From NCBI GenBank assembly GCA_002239065.1, contig MPNO01000026.1, forward strand, positions 1-56,256: a stretch of DNA of 56,256 nucleotides, given 5' to 3'. The number at the start of each line of letters is the position of its first letter. Position 1 is the stretch's first letter. Position numbers and translations under genes: made by a program. Shown here one piece after another: positions 35,430 through 43,064 of the stretch. The notes beneath the pieces are model-generated. The model saw only the letters and a program-made list of their open reading frames with translations. It did not search any database and was not told the origin of the DNA. This DNA is from Defluviicoccus sp. bin129 (GTDB taxonomy: Bacteria > Pseudomonadota > Alphaproteobacteria > MPNO01).

Positions 35430-36944
35430 ATGACCGACGCGGCGAGCAGCATCCTGATCCGGGGCGGCCGGGTCTACGACCATGACGGGGACACCGACCG
35501 GCCGCCGGTGGCCGACGTGCTCATCCGGGGCGACCGCATCGCCGGCGTGGGCGGCGATCTCGGGCCGGGCGACAAGACGATCGACGCCGCGGGCAAGCTG
35601 GTCATGCCGGGCTTCGTCAACGCGCATTACCACTCGCACGACGTGCTGCTCAAGGGCTGCTTCGAGACCCTGCCGCTCGAGCTCTGGCTGATGCACGCCT
35701 TGCCGCCGGCCTATCCCAGGCGCTCCGCCGGGGAGGTGCGCGCGCGCACCCTGCTTGGGGCGGCCGAGTGCCTGCGCTCGGGCATGACCACCGTGCAGGA
35801 CATGCTGACCCTGTTCCCCTTCGACCCCGAACATCTGGAGACCGTGGTCTGCGCCTATGAGGAGATCGGCATACGCTGCACCTTCTCGCTGCAGGTCGGC
35901 GACATCCCGGGGATCGAGCGGGTGCCGTTCTGGAAGGAGGTCGTGCCCGGGGAGTACCGCCGCCATCTCGGCGCCTCCGTCGAGCCCGGCGGGTTCGACC
36001 CCCTGGAGCACGTGCGCGAGCACTATCTGGCCTGGCGCGACGCTTCGCCCCGGTTCCGCTGGGCGCTCGGGCCGACCAGCCCGGAGTTCTGCACCCCCCG
36101 CCTGCTCGAGGGGCTGGCGGCGCTGTCGGCCGAGCACGGCCTGCCGGTGATCACCCATATCTACGAATCGCGCTCGATGGCGGTCGCCGGGCGCCTCTTC
36201 ATGCCCGAGCATGACGGCTCGCAGGTCGGATATCTGCGCTCGGTCGGGCTGCTCGGGCCGAATGTCGGGCTCGCCCACAGCGTCTGGATGCGCCCCGACG
36301 AGATCGAGATCCTGGCCGCGACCGGCACCAACGTGATCCTCAACCCGGTCGGCAACCTGAAAACCCGGTCGGGCGTGCCGCCGATCCGCGGCTATCTCGA
36401 TTCCGGGGTGGCGACCGCGATCGGCTGCGACAACTGCTCCTGCGGCGATTCGCAGAACATGTTCCACGCGATGAAGGCCTTCGCCGGGCTCGCCGCGGTG
36501 ACCAACCCGGAGCCCGGCCCGCCGAGCGCCGCCGACACCATCGCCTGCGCCACGCTGGGCGGCGCGCGGGCGCTCGGGCTGGCCGGCGAGGTGGGCGCGA
36601 TCCGCCCCGGCATGAAGGCCGACATCTCGCTGATCGACCTGTCGACGCCGCAATACGTCCCGCTCAACAGCGCGGCGCGCCAGACCGTCTTCGCCGAGAG
36701 CGGGGAGAGCGTCGACACGGTGATCGTCGACGGCAGGGTGGCGATGGAGAACCGCCGCCTCGCCTTCATCGACGAGGACGCGCTGCGCTCGGAGGTCGAG
36801 GCGGCGATGCCGGCGCTGCGCGCCGACATCGAGGCGGTCGCCGCGCGCAACGCGACGCTGCGCCCCTATTTGCTCGAAGCCTGGCGGCGGAGCTGGCGGG
36901 AGGATGTCGGGATCAACCGCTTCGTCGACGACGGCGGGCGGTAG
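35430..36944 (+). CDS. Amidohydrolase-family deaminase/chlorohydrolase-like enzyme (SsnA/AtzB/TrzN group)
   Basis: 504 residues of the metal-dependent amidohydrolase superfamily. The first metal motif is PGFVNAHYHSHD (~residues 67-78). Further metal ligands lie in VITHIYES and GLAHSVW and the Asp in TAIGCDNCSCGDSQ. A composite beta-sandwich (DVLIRGDRIAGVGGDLGPGD…KADISLIDLSTPQY) flanks the barrel. These are features of cytosine/guanine deaminase and s-triazine hydrolase relatives; the substrate is unknown. The ATG at 35430 follows GGGGGAAC. A possible TATAGT -10 box occurs at 35405. Confidence 0.85.
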   Translation: MTDAASSILIRGGRVYDHDGDTDRPPVADVLIRGDRIAGVGGDLGPGDKTIDAAGKLVMPGFVNAHYHSHDVLLKGCFETLPLELWLMHALPPAYPRRSAGEVRARTLLGAAECLRSGMTTVQDMLTLFPFDPEHLETVVCAYEEIGIRCTFSLQVGDIPGIERVPFWKEVVPGEYRRHLGASVEPGGFDPLEHVREHYLAWRDASPRFRWALGPTSPEFCTPRLLEGLAALSAEHGLPVITHIYESRSMAVAGRLFMPEHDGSQVGYLRSVGLLGPNVGLAHSVWMRPDEIEILAATGTNVILNPVGNLKTRSGVPPIRGYLDSGVATAIGCDNCSCGDSQNMFHAMKAFAGLAAVTNPEPGPPSAADTIACATLGGARALGLAGEVGAIRPGMKADISLIDLSTPQYVPLNSAARQTVFAESGESVDTVIVDGRVAMENRRLAFIDEDALRSEVEAAMPALRADIEAVAARNATLRPYLLEAWRRSWREDVGINRFVDDGGR

Positions 36945-36967
36945 GGCGGGCGCGAGGGAGGACATCC

Positions 36968-37945
36968 TTGAAAGCTGCGGTCATCGAAGAGCAGGGCGCG
37001 GTCGAGACCATCGTCTACCGCGACTGGCCGGACCCCGAGCCCGGGCCGGGCGAGGTGCGGGTGGCGGTGAGGGCCTGCGGGCTCAACCATCTCGACATAT
37101 TCGTGCGCCGCGGCATGCCGGGCTTCCCGGTGCCGATGCCGTTCATCTCGGGCGGCGACGTGGCGGGCACGATCGACGCGCTGGGGCCGGGCGTCGAGGG
37201 CTGGGCGCCGGGCGAGCGGGTGACGCTGAACCCGCAGACCGACGGCGGCATGCTGGGCGAGGAGATCCTGGGCGGGCTCGCCGAGCTGGTCGTGGTGCCG
37301 GCCAGGAACCTGGTCCGCCTGCCCGACGCGCTCCCCTTCGAGACCGCCGCGGCGATCCCGATCAACTACGGCACCGCGCACCGCATGCTGTACACCCGCG
37401 GCAGGCTGGCCGCCGGCGAGACCATGCTGGTGCTGGGCGCCAGCGGCGGCGTCGGCCTCGCCTGCCTCCAGTTCGGCAAGATGACCGGGGCGCGGGTGAT
37501 CGCGGCCGCCGGCTCGGCCGAGAAATGCGCCCGCCTGGCCGCGCTCGGCGCCGACCACGCGATCGACTACTCGGAAGAGGATTTTTCCCGCGCCGCGTGG
37601 CTCGCCTCGGACAAGCAGGGCTGCGACGTGGTGGTCAACTTCACCGGCGGCGACACCTGGGCGCCCTGCCTGAGGACCGCGAAGCGCGGCGGGCGGGTGC
37701 TCACCTGCGGCGCGACGGCGGGCCACGACCCCGCCACCGATTTGCGCTATATCTGGGTGCGCGAGCTCGACGTGCTGGGCTCCAACAGCTACGCGCAGGA
37801 GGATGTCGAGCGCTCGGTCGCGCATGTCGCGGCGGGCCGCCTCGCGCCCGTCGTCAGCCACACCTTCCCGCTGGCCGAGACCGGCGCCGCCGAGCGCCTG
37901 ATGGAAGAGCGCGGCTTCTTCGGCAAGATCGTCGTCCTGCCCTGA
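36968..37945 (+). CDS. MDR-superfamily NAD(P)H:quinone/enoyl reductase-like enzyme
   Basis: 325 residues. The TTG start at 36968 is well placed behind GGGAGGA. N-terminal GroES-like domain includes VRACGLNHLDIFVRRGMPGF; the nucleotide-binding motif is VLGASGGVGLACLQFGKM (~residues 155-172). The structural-zinc four-Cys loop is absent: the stretch between GERVTLNPQT and GGLAELVVVP has no Cys. One Cys of the usual catalytic site survives (ACGLN). The gene follows the amidohydrolase by 23 bp, so the two are probably one operon. Confidence 0.86.
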   Translation: MKAAVIEEQGAVETIVYRDWPDPEPGPGEVRVAVRACGLNHLDIFVRRGMPGFPVPMPFISGGDVAGTIDALGPGVEGWAPGERVTLNPQTDGGMLGEEILGGLAELVVVPARNLVRLPDALPFETAAAIPINYGTAHRMLYTRGRLAAGETMLVLGASGGVGLACLQFGKMTGARVIAAAGSAEKCARLAALGADHAIDYSEEDFSRAAWLASDKQGCDVVVNFTGGDTWAPCLRTAKRGGRVLTCGATAGHDPATDLRYIWVRELDVLGSNSYAQEDVERSVAHVAAGRLAPVVSHTFPLAETGAAERLMEERGFFGKIVVLP

Positions 37946-38008
37946 TCCCGCCATTTGCCGGCGGGCCCGGCGGACACCCACGCCGCCGCATACTCCGGGC
38001 GTGTCACC

Positions 38009-38315
38009 CCGGACCTGTTCCACTGCTGTCCGGTCTGGTTGGCTGGATCGGGTGCAAGGCGTTGGTGCAGAAGGGTTACCGGCCCATCCGCCGGATCGGG
38101 ACACGGATTGCGGTGCGTCCGCATTTGCCATCCCTGACCTCTCCTATTGTCACCCCGGACTTGATCCGGGGCCCAGGGAAGCCGGGCGAGGGCGGTGCCT
38201 GTGGCCCTGGGCCCCGGATCAAGTCCGGGGTGACAAAAGGGGACGCAGATGTTCTCGCTCATGGGCGCGGAGCTCGCATCGAAAATCTAAACCGGACAGC
38301 AGTGGAACAAGTCCG
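38009..38315. repeat. Outer inverted repeat of a nested repeat element
   Basis: The 26-bp arm 38009-38034 (beginning CCGGACCTGTTCCACTGCTG) recurs in reverse complement at 38290-38315 with a single mismatch. The arms enclose the perfect hairpin at 38147-38236. No gene can be supported between 37946 and 38514; this repeat element fills most of that space. Such 'GTCACCCCGGA…' units are common dispersed repeats in alphaproteobacterial genomes. Confidence 0.75.
38147..38236. repeat. Perfect 32-bp inverted repeat with 26-nt loop
   Basis: Arm 38147-38178 starts TTGTCACCCCGGACTTGATC; arm 38205-38236 is its exact reverse complement. The stem would be very stable. Lying between a plus-strand and a minus-strand operon end, it may terminate transcription in both directions or be a mobile REP/BIME-like unit. 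Confidence 0.85.
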
Positions 38316-38514
38316 GCCATGACGGGGTGGGGACGGGATGCGAACGCGCGCGAATTCCCGAAACAGGATGCCAGCGCGAGGCCAACGCCGAAAATGGCGA
38401 AGATTTCGTTGCTCAACGACGCCTCCGGCATACTACCATGCGTTGCATGGGGTGGCCCAAGGGACATCATTCCCGTCGAGCCGTCAACGGCGGCGGTTCG
38501 TCCCGGCCGGGCCC

Positions 38515-39465
38515 CTACCCCGCCGCGATCCGCGGGAACAGGGCGAGCGCGTTGTCGCGTTCGATGCCGCGCAGCACGGCGTCCTCCAGCCCGAGCTCGA
38601 TCAGCCCCTGCACGGTCGCGGTCATCGTCGCCTCGGGGGCGAAGGGGTAGTCGCTGCCGAACAGCACCTTGTCGGGCGTAACCAGCGCGAGCAGGCTGGC
38701 GAAGGCGAGCCGGTTGGCCGACAGCGCGGTGTCGTAGTGGAGCCGCTCCAGCTCCGCCACCACCCCGTCGGGCACCGCGTCCCGGAACCCCGGCCGCGCG
38801 CCGAGCCGGGCGATGCGCTCGGCGAGGAACGGCACCGTCCCGCCGGCATGGGAGAATATGAAGCGGATGCCGCGGCAGCGCGCGAAGGTGCCCGAGAACA
38901 GCAGGCTGACGACCGCCCGCGTGGTGTCGAAGGGGAAGTCGAGCGTCGCCGCCGGGATTTCCGGCAGGCACTGGCTGCACGGCGCGTCGGTCGGGTGGAA
39001 ATAGACCACCGCGCCGCGCCGGTCGAGCTCGTCGAACACCGGCGCGAAGGCGGGATCGCCCGGGTAGCGGTCGCCGTAGCTGGTGAGCAGGCCGATCCCG
39101 TCGGCGCCCAGCGTGTCGAGCGCGTATTCGATCTCGGCGAGGCTCGCATCGATGTCGGGCAGCGGCAGGCTCGCGAACACGCCGAACCGGCCCGGATGGT
39201 CGCGCCGGATCGCGGCCGCGTATTCGTTGCACATCCGGGCGAGGCGGACCGACTGGGCATCGTCGCCGAACCACAGCCCGGGGGCGGAGATCGAGGTCAC
39301 CGCGGTGGCGATGCCATTGCGGTCCATCGCCTCGACCGACATCCCGGGCGTCCATTCGGGCGTGCGGCCGGCGAGGATCAGCGGGCCGATCCGCTCGTCT
39401 CCGACGGCGGCGACGTAGTCGGGCGGCAGGATGTGGTGGTGGACGTCGATCCGGTGCGGGTCCAT
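38515..39465 (-). CDS. Amidohydrolase_2 (ACMSD-like) family decarboxylase/hydrolase
   Basis: 316 residues. Metal motifs of the ACMSD-type TIM barrel: IDVHHHILPPDY at the N-terminus (HxH), the His in VVYFHPTDAP (~residues 153-162), the His in FIFSHAGGTVPFLAE (~200-214) and the Asp in VLFGSDYPFAPE (~269-280). This family contains aminocarboxymuconate-semialdehyde and resorcylate/6-methylsalicylate-type non-oxidative decarboxylases. ATG start at 39465. It follows the LLM-type monooxygenase by 43 bp on the same strand, so they may act in one degradation route. Confidence 0.86.
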   Translation of the reverse strand: MDPHRIDVHHHILPPDYVAAVGDERIGPLILAGRTPEWTPGMSVEAMDRNGIATAVTSISAPGLWFGDDAQSVRLARMCNEYAAAIRRDHPGRFGVFASLPLPDIDASLAEIEYALDTLGADGIGLLTSYGDRYPGDPAFAPVFDELDRRGAVVYFHPTDAPCSQCLPEIPAATLDFPFDTTRAVVSLLFSGTFARCRGIRFIFSHAGGTVPFLAERIARLGARPGFRDAVPDGVVAELERLHYDTALSANRLAFASLLALVTPDKVLFGSDYPFAPEATMTATVQGLIELGLEDAVLRGIERDNALALFPRIAAG

Positions 39466-39508
39466 GGTCCGGTCTTCCCTGCCGAGAACCAGCGCGGCGC
39501 GGGGAAGC

Positions 39509-40582
39509 CTACTCCGCCGCCGCCCTGGTGGCGCCGAAGCTCGGCATCACCTGCTCGCCGAACAGCCGCACCGAGCGCTCGGCATCGGCGAGGCCCATGT
39601 CGTGGAAGTTGACCTGCAGCGAGGCGTCGTCGATGCCGCCGACCGCCTCGGCATAGGCGGCGATCCGGTCGACCAGCTGGCGCGGCGTGCCGACCCAGGC
39701 GGCGCCCTTTTCGACCTGGGATTCGAAGGTCTCGCGCTTCAGCGCCGCGATCATCCTGTCATAGCCCTTGTAGTCGGAGGACGAGGTGCCGCTGATCCAG
39801 TCCGAGGCGGCGTCGACCAGCGAGGCGAGATAGCGGTTGAGCGGATCGCGCGCGATGCGGGCGGCCTCGCCCTCGTCCTCGTGGCAGTACATGTGGAAGG
39901 CGAGCATCACCCGCGCCGCGCCCTCGTGCCCCGCCTTGTCCCACGCCTCGCGGTAGATGTCGCAGAGCTCGCGCATCGCCGCCCCGCCGATCGGGATCGC
40001 CATGATCCAGTTGCCCTGCCGGCCCGCCTTCTCGAAGGATTGCGGGGTGGTGAAGGCCGCGGTCCAGAATCTGGGGCGCGGCTCCTGGGTCGGGCGGGGC
40101 AGCGAGGTGACGTTCGCGAAGCTGTGGAACTGCCCGGTCTCGGTCACGTTCTCCTCTTCCAGCAGGCGGCGCACCTGGGCCATCCCCTCGTCGAAGCGCA
40201 GCACCGATTCGTCCAGCGAGACCCCGAAGCGCTGGTATTCGTGCGGCAGGAAGGCGCGCGCGAAGCCGACCTCCAGCCGCCCGCCCGAGATCGCGTCCAG
40301 CATGCCGATCTCGCCGGCCAGCTTGAGCGGGTTGTTGAACACCGGCAGCACCGCGCCGGTGACCATGCGCGCGCTGCGTGAGCGCTGCGAGGCGGCGGCG
40401 AGGAACACGATCGGGTTCGGGCTGTAGCCGCCGTAAGCGTGGAAATAGTGCTCGACCGTGCGGATATGGGTGTAGCCGTACTCGTCGCACAGCTCGCAGA
40501 GCGCGAGGCAGTCGTCGAAATACGCGTCCGCCGGGCGCTGCTCGGGCCCGACGCACGGGAAGAACTGCATGCCGAATTCCAT
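39509..40582 (-). CDS. LLM-class (luciferase-like) flavin-dependent monooxygenase
   Basis: 357 residues, bacterial luciferase TIM-barrel family using FMNH2 from a separate reductase. Typical segments: MEFGMQFFPCVGPEQRP, TVEHYFHAYGGYSPNPIVFL (~residues 42-61), LAGEIGMLDAISGGRLEVGF (~88-107), ARAFLPHEYQRFGV and YCHEDEGEAARIARD. The substrate is unknown. It is transcribed away from the MarR gene; the shared 86-bp region holds a strong promoter and a palindrome, so MarR control is likely. Confidence 0.88.
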   Translation of the reverse strand: MEFGMQFFPCVGPEQRPADAYFDDCLALCELCDEYGYTHIRTVEHYFHAYGGYSPNPIVFLAAASQRSRSARMVTGAVLPVFNNPLKLAGEIGMLDAISGGRLEVGFARAFLPHEYQRFGVSLDESVLRFDEGMAQVRRLLEEENVTETGQFHSFANVTSLPRPTQEPRPRFWTAAFTTPQSFEKAGRQGNWIMAIPIGGAAMRELCDIYREAWDKAGHEGAARVMLAFHMYCHEDEGEAARIARDPLNRYLASLVDAASDWISGTSSSDYKGYDRMIAALKRETFESQVEKGAAWVGTPRQLVDRIAAYAEAVGGIDDASLQVNFHDMGLADAERSVRLFGEQVMPSFGATRAAAE

Positions 40583-40612
40583 GACCGTCTCTCTCCACCC
40601 TCGGCTCCGCTA

Positions 40613-40641
40613 TTGACAGCCAGTGTAGCGAAGAATTTAAT
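40613..40641 (+). promoter_or_regulatory. Strong sigma-70-type promoter of the marR-cupin operon
   Basis: A perfect TTGACA (40613-40618) and TTTAAT (40636-40641) are separated by 17 bp. The MarR start codon lies 27 bp after the -10 box. The -10 box overlaps the palindrome at 40638-40655, the usual arrangement for autorepression. Confidence 0.7.
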
Positions 40642-40655
40642 CCGTGTACAGATTA
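40638..40655. promoter_or_regulatory. Probable MarR operator palindrome
   Basis: TAATCCGTGTACAGATTA is an imperfect dyad: the outer five bases TAATC/GATTA are exact and 14 of 18 positions are symmetric. It covers the -10 box and probable start site of marR and lies 56 bp from the divergent monooxygenase start. An 18-bp dyad of this form is the typical MarR-dimer target. Confidence 0.6.
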
Positions 40656-40668
40656 TCGTGGGTGGACG

Positions 40669-41145
40669 ATGCGCGACGGCGCGACCGGGATCGATGCCGG
40701 CAGTTACGATTTGCACGCGGCGGTGGGGCATCTGCTGCGCCGCTCGCAGCAGCGCGCGGTCGATCTGTTCGTCGACGAGGTGGGCGAGGCCGGGCCGACG
40801 CCGCGCCAGTTCGCGGTGCTGCTCAGCGTCCACCAGAATCCCGGCGTCAACCAGACCGACCTGGTGCGGATGACCGGCATCGACCGCTCCACCCTGACCG
40901 AGATCCTGCGCCGCCTCGGCCGGCGCGGCCTGGTGCGGCGCGAGCGCCAGAGGCGGGACCGGCGCACCAACGCGCTCCATTTGACGGAAGCCGGGCGGGC
41001 AGCGATGGTGTCCGCGCTCGACGCCGTCGAACGCGCCCAGCAGCGCATCCTCGAGCCGGTCCCGGCGGCGGAGCGCGCGGCCGCGATGCGGCTGCTCGAA
41101 CGCCTCGCCGGGCTGGACGGCGAGCCAAGGGAGGCCGGACGATGA
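40669..41145 (+). CDS. MarR-family transcriptional regulator
   Basis: 158 residues. Winged helix-turn-helix with the order LGHLLRRSQQ-type helix 1, TPRQFAVLLSVHQNPGVNQT, DLVRMTGIDRSTLTEILRRL (recognition helix, ~residues 66-85) and the wing RRERQRRDRRTNALHLTEAG. The C-terminal helix provides dimerisation. It is divergent from the LLM monooxygenase/ACMSD-like pair and translationally coupled (ATGA) to a cupin. It most likely represses these genes until an aromatic or organic-acid ligand binds; this is inferred from layout. Confidence 0.9.
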   Translation: MRDGATGIDAGSYDLHAAVGHLLRRSQQRAVDLFVDEVGEAGPTPRQFAVLLSVHQNPGVNQTDLVRMTGIDRSTLTEILRRLGRRGLVRRERQRRDRRTNALHLTEAGRAAMVSALDAVERAQQRILEPVPAAERAAAMRLLERLAGLDGEPREAGR

Positions 41146-41498
41146 TGGTGGTCGAACACGAGCAAGTCGAGAGCGAGGAATTCCCGGGCGGGGCGACCTA
41201 CCGCACGCTGGTCGGCGACGACATGGGCTCGACCCCGCTGCGCAGCGGCATCCAGACCTCGCCGCCGGGCTACGAGACGCCGGCGCATTCGCACCCCTAT
41301 GTCGAGGCGATCACCGTGCTCGAAGGCACCGGCGAGGCCTGGGCCGAGGGCGAGGACACGGTGGCGCTCCGCCCCGGCGTCACCCTGATCCTGCCGCCCG
41401 GCCAGCGCCACGGCTTCCGCGTCACCGGCGAGGTGCCGCTCAAGACGCTCGGCATCCACGCCTCGCCGCACCGCATCGTGGACATCGACGACGGCTGA
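41142..41498 (+). CDS. Small single-domain cupin protein
   Basis: 118 residues. The cupin motif 1 is HSHPYVEAITVLEGTGEAWAE (split as H50-x-H52 … E56) and motif 2 is PPGQRHGFRVTG with the fourth ligand His, so a metal site is plausible. The ATG at 41142 overlaps the marR stop and has a GGGAGG ribosome-binding site. It may be an isomerase, dioxygenase-like enzyme or ligand-binding protein serving the adjacent pathway. Confidence 0.82.
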   Translation: MMVVEHEQVESEEFPGGATYRTLVGDDMGSTPLRSGIQTSPPGYETPAHSHPYVEAITVLEGTGEAWAEGEDTVALRPGVTLILPPGQRHGFRVTGEVPLKTLGIHASPHRIVDIDDG

Positions 41499-41542
41499 GG
41501 GCGGGGCGGGCCGGATAGCGGCTCTCTTGCGAAACAGAACGC

Positions 41543-41556
41543 AATGTTATAACATT
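41543..41556. promoter_or_regulatory. Zur box (zinc uptake regulator operator)
   Basis: AATGTTATAACATT is a perfect 14-bp palindrome, with extra partial symmetry outside (GC … GA). It matches the known alphaproteobacterial/gammaproteobacterial Zur operator core (GNAATGTTATAACATTNC). It lies 31-44 bp before the zur start codon, so zinc-loaded Zur should repress its own operon including znuCBA. Confidence 0.88.
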
Positions 41557-41586
41557 GATTCTGTGCCTCGCAAGGTGAGACAGGCG

Positions 41587-42093
41587 ATGACGAAACCGCC
41601 GGCCCGACCCCGGCCCCGCACCGATCCCGATTGCCGCGGGCGGCACTCGACGCGCGAACGGGTCGCGCTGGCCGTATCGATTTGCGAGGGACGCGGCGTA
41701 CAGATGACGGAGCTGCGCAGGCGTGTCCTGGAGCTGCTGTGGGCGAGCGGCGGGCCGACGACCGCCTACCAGTTGATCGAAGCGATCAAGCTCAGGGATT
41801 CGCGCCCGGTCGGACCGCCGACCGTGTACCGGGCGCTTCACTTCCTGATGGCGCAGGGCCTCGTCTCCAGGATCGAGAGCCTGAACGCCTACGTCCCGTG
41901 CGTCCATCCCGAGCGTGACCACGATTGCCTGTTCTTCATTTGCAGCCTCTGCCGGGTATCGGTCGAGCTGGAGGATCCGCGGATCGGAGGACTGCTTGCC
42001 GAGGATGCCGCCGGCCTCGGGTTCGTTGCGACACGTCGCACGGTCGAGGTCCAGGGCATGTGTGCACAGTGCGCTGAAGCCGGCGCGGCGTAG
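41587..42093 (+). CDS. zur: Fur-family zinc uptake regulator Zur
   Basis: 168 residues from ATG 41587; the in-frame start at 41527 would run through the Zur box and is rejected. Winged helix: LRRRVLELLWASGGPTTAYQ followed by LIEAIKLRDSRPVGPPTVYRA (~residues 41-80). Metal sites: HPERDHDCLFFICSLC (~107-122; His and the first CxxC) and CAQC near the C-terminus (second CxxC of the structural zinc). This Cys4 arrangement and the operon with znuCBA identify it as Zur rather than Fur. Repressor of the zinc uptake genes. Confidence 0.93.
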   Translation: MTKPPARPRPRTDPDCRGRHSTRERVALAVSICEGRGVQMTELRRRVLELLWASGGPTTAYQLIEAIKLRDSRPVGPPTVYRALHFLMAQGLVSRIESLNAYVPCVHPERDHDCLFFICSLCRVSVELEDPRIGGLLAEDAAGLGFVATRRTVEVQGMCAQCAEAGAA

Positions 42094-42115
42094 ACGGGGA
42101 CGAGGAGGTCCACCC

Positions 42116-42193
42116 ATGGAGAGCCGGTATCCGGATGGACCGCCGCGGCGGCTGGACGTGAGCGCCGCCGCCCGGCAGGGGGCGCCGGCGTGA
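42116..42193 (+). CDS. Micro-gene 1 in the zur-znu operon (25 residues)
   Basis: MESRYPDGPPRRLDVSAAAR plus five residues (QGAPA). The ATG is eight bases after a strong GAGGAGG box, and the stop overlaps the GTG start of the next micro-gene (GTGA). The peptide is Arg/Pro-rich without a membrane span. It may be a real microprotein or a leader that sets translation of the downstream genes. Too short for homology by eye. Confidence 0.45.
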   Translation: MESRYPDGPPRRLDVSAAARQGAPA

Positions 42194-42324
42194 GGAGGCG
42201 GCACACAGCTTCAATCCGGCTGCTGCCGCTCGGCGCCGGCCCGCGGCTGGCCGGGGCGGCCCTGATCGTTGCCGCGCTCTGGGGCGCGTTCTTCTGGGCG
42301 ACGTCCACGCCGGGGGGGCCATGA
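42190..42324 (+). CDS. Micro-gene 2 in the zur-znu operon: 44-residue single-span membrane protein
   Basis: From GTG 42190, a basic N-terminus (MRRRHTASIRLLP) leads into a hydrophobic helix LAGAALIVAALWGAFFWATS (~residues 20-39) and a short PGGP tail. Topology should be N-in by the positive-inside rule. It overlaps the preceding micro-gene by 4 bp and znuC by 4 bp (ATGA), so it is embedded in the coupling chain zur-micro1-micro2-znuC. It could be a small subunit or regulator of the ZnuBC transporter; that role is inferred from position. Confidence 0.6.
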   Translation: MRRRHTASIRLLPLGAGPRLAGAALIVAALWGAFFWATSTPGGP

Positions 42325-43064
42325 CCTACGCCCTCAAATTTCACGACCTGAGCCTCGGCTACGACCGGCAACCGGCCGTGCATCGCCTGCAGGGCGAGAT
42401 CGCCGAGGGCAGCCTGACCGCCATCGTCGGACCCAACGGGGCCGGCAAGTCCACGGTGTTGAAGGGGGTGACCGGCTCACTCCGCCCGATCGAGGGCCGG
42501 ATCGCCCTCGGCGGGCTCACCCGGAGCGAGATCGCCTATCTGCCGCAGCATTCGGACGTCGACCGGTCCTTCCCGGTCGCCGTCGCCGACCTCGTTGGAA
42601 TGGGGCTCTGGCGGGAAATCGGCGGCTTCGGCGGCTTGCGGGCGGTTCACCGCGCGCGCGTTGCCGAAGCGATCGCCGCGGTCGGGCTCGAAGGGTTCGA
42701 GAGACGGCCGATCGGATCGCTGTCGGGCGGTCAGATACAGCGTGCGCTCTTCGCGCGGCTCCTGCTGCAGGACGCAAGGCTCGTCCTGCTGGACGAGCCC
42801 TTCACCGCGGTCGACGCGAGAACCATGGCCGACCTGATCGGCGTGGTTCGGCGCTGGCACGGCGAAGGCCGCACGGTTCTCGCCGTCCTGCACGATTTCG
42901 ACACGGTGCGGGCTCACTTCCCCCGCACGCTGATGCTCGCCCGCGAACTCGTCGCCCACGGACCCACGGCGGAGGTGCTGACGGCCGAGAACCAGTTCCG
43001 CGCGCGCCAGATGTGCGAGGCCTGCACCGGCCCCCCGCACAGCTGCGGGCGGGGTGCGGCGTGA
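42321..43064 (+). CDS. znuC: Zinc ABC transporter ATP-binding protein
   Basis: 247 residues. Walker A GPNGAGKSTVLKG (~residues 39-51), Q-loop in EIAYLPQHSDVDRSFPV, signature LSGGQIQRALFARLLLQDA, Walker B LVLLDEPFTAVD and H-loop AVLHDFDTV. The C-terminal Cys/His cluster CEACTGPPHSCG is an extra possible zinc site. It drives ZnuB-mediated import. Stop overlaps znuB (TGATG). Confidence 0.94.
   Translation: MTYALKFHDLSLGYDRQPAVHRLQGEIAEGSLTAIVGPNGAGKSTVLKGVTGSLRPIEGRIALGGLTRSEIAYLPQHSDVDRSFPVAVADLVGMGLWREIGGFGGLRAVHRARVAEAIAAVGLEGFERRPIGSLSGGQIQRALFARLLLQDARLVLLDEPFTAVDARTMADLIGVVRRWHGEGRTVLAVLHDFDTVRAHFPRTLMLARELVAHGPTAEVLTAENQFRARQMCEACTGPPHSCGRGAA

Noticed and set aside
38219..39355. A minus-strand frame continuing from the ACMSD-like region through the repeats
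   Set aside because: It is out of frame with the enzyme and its C-terminal part only translates the REP-like repeat sequence.
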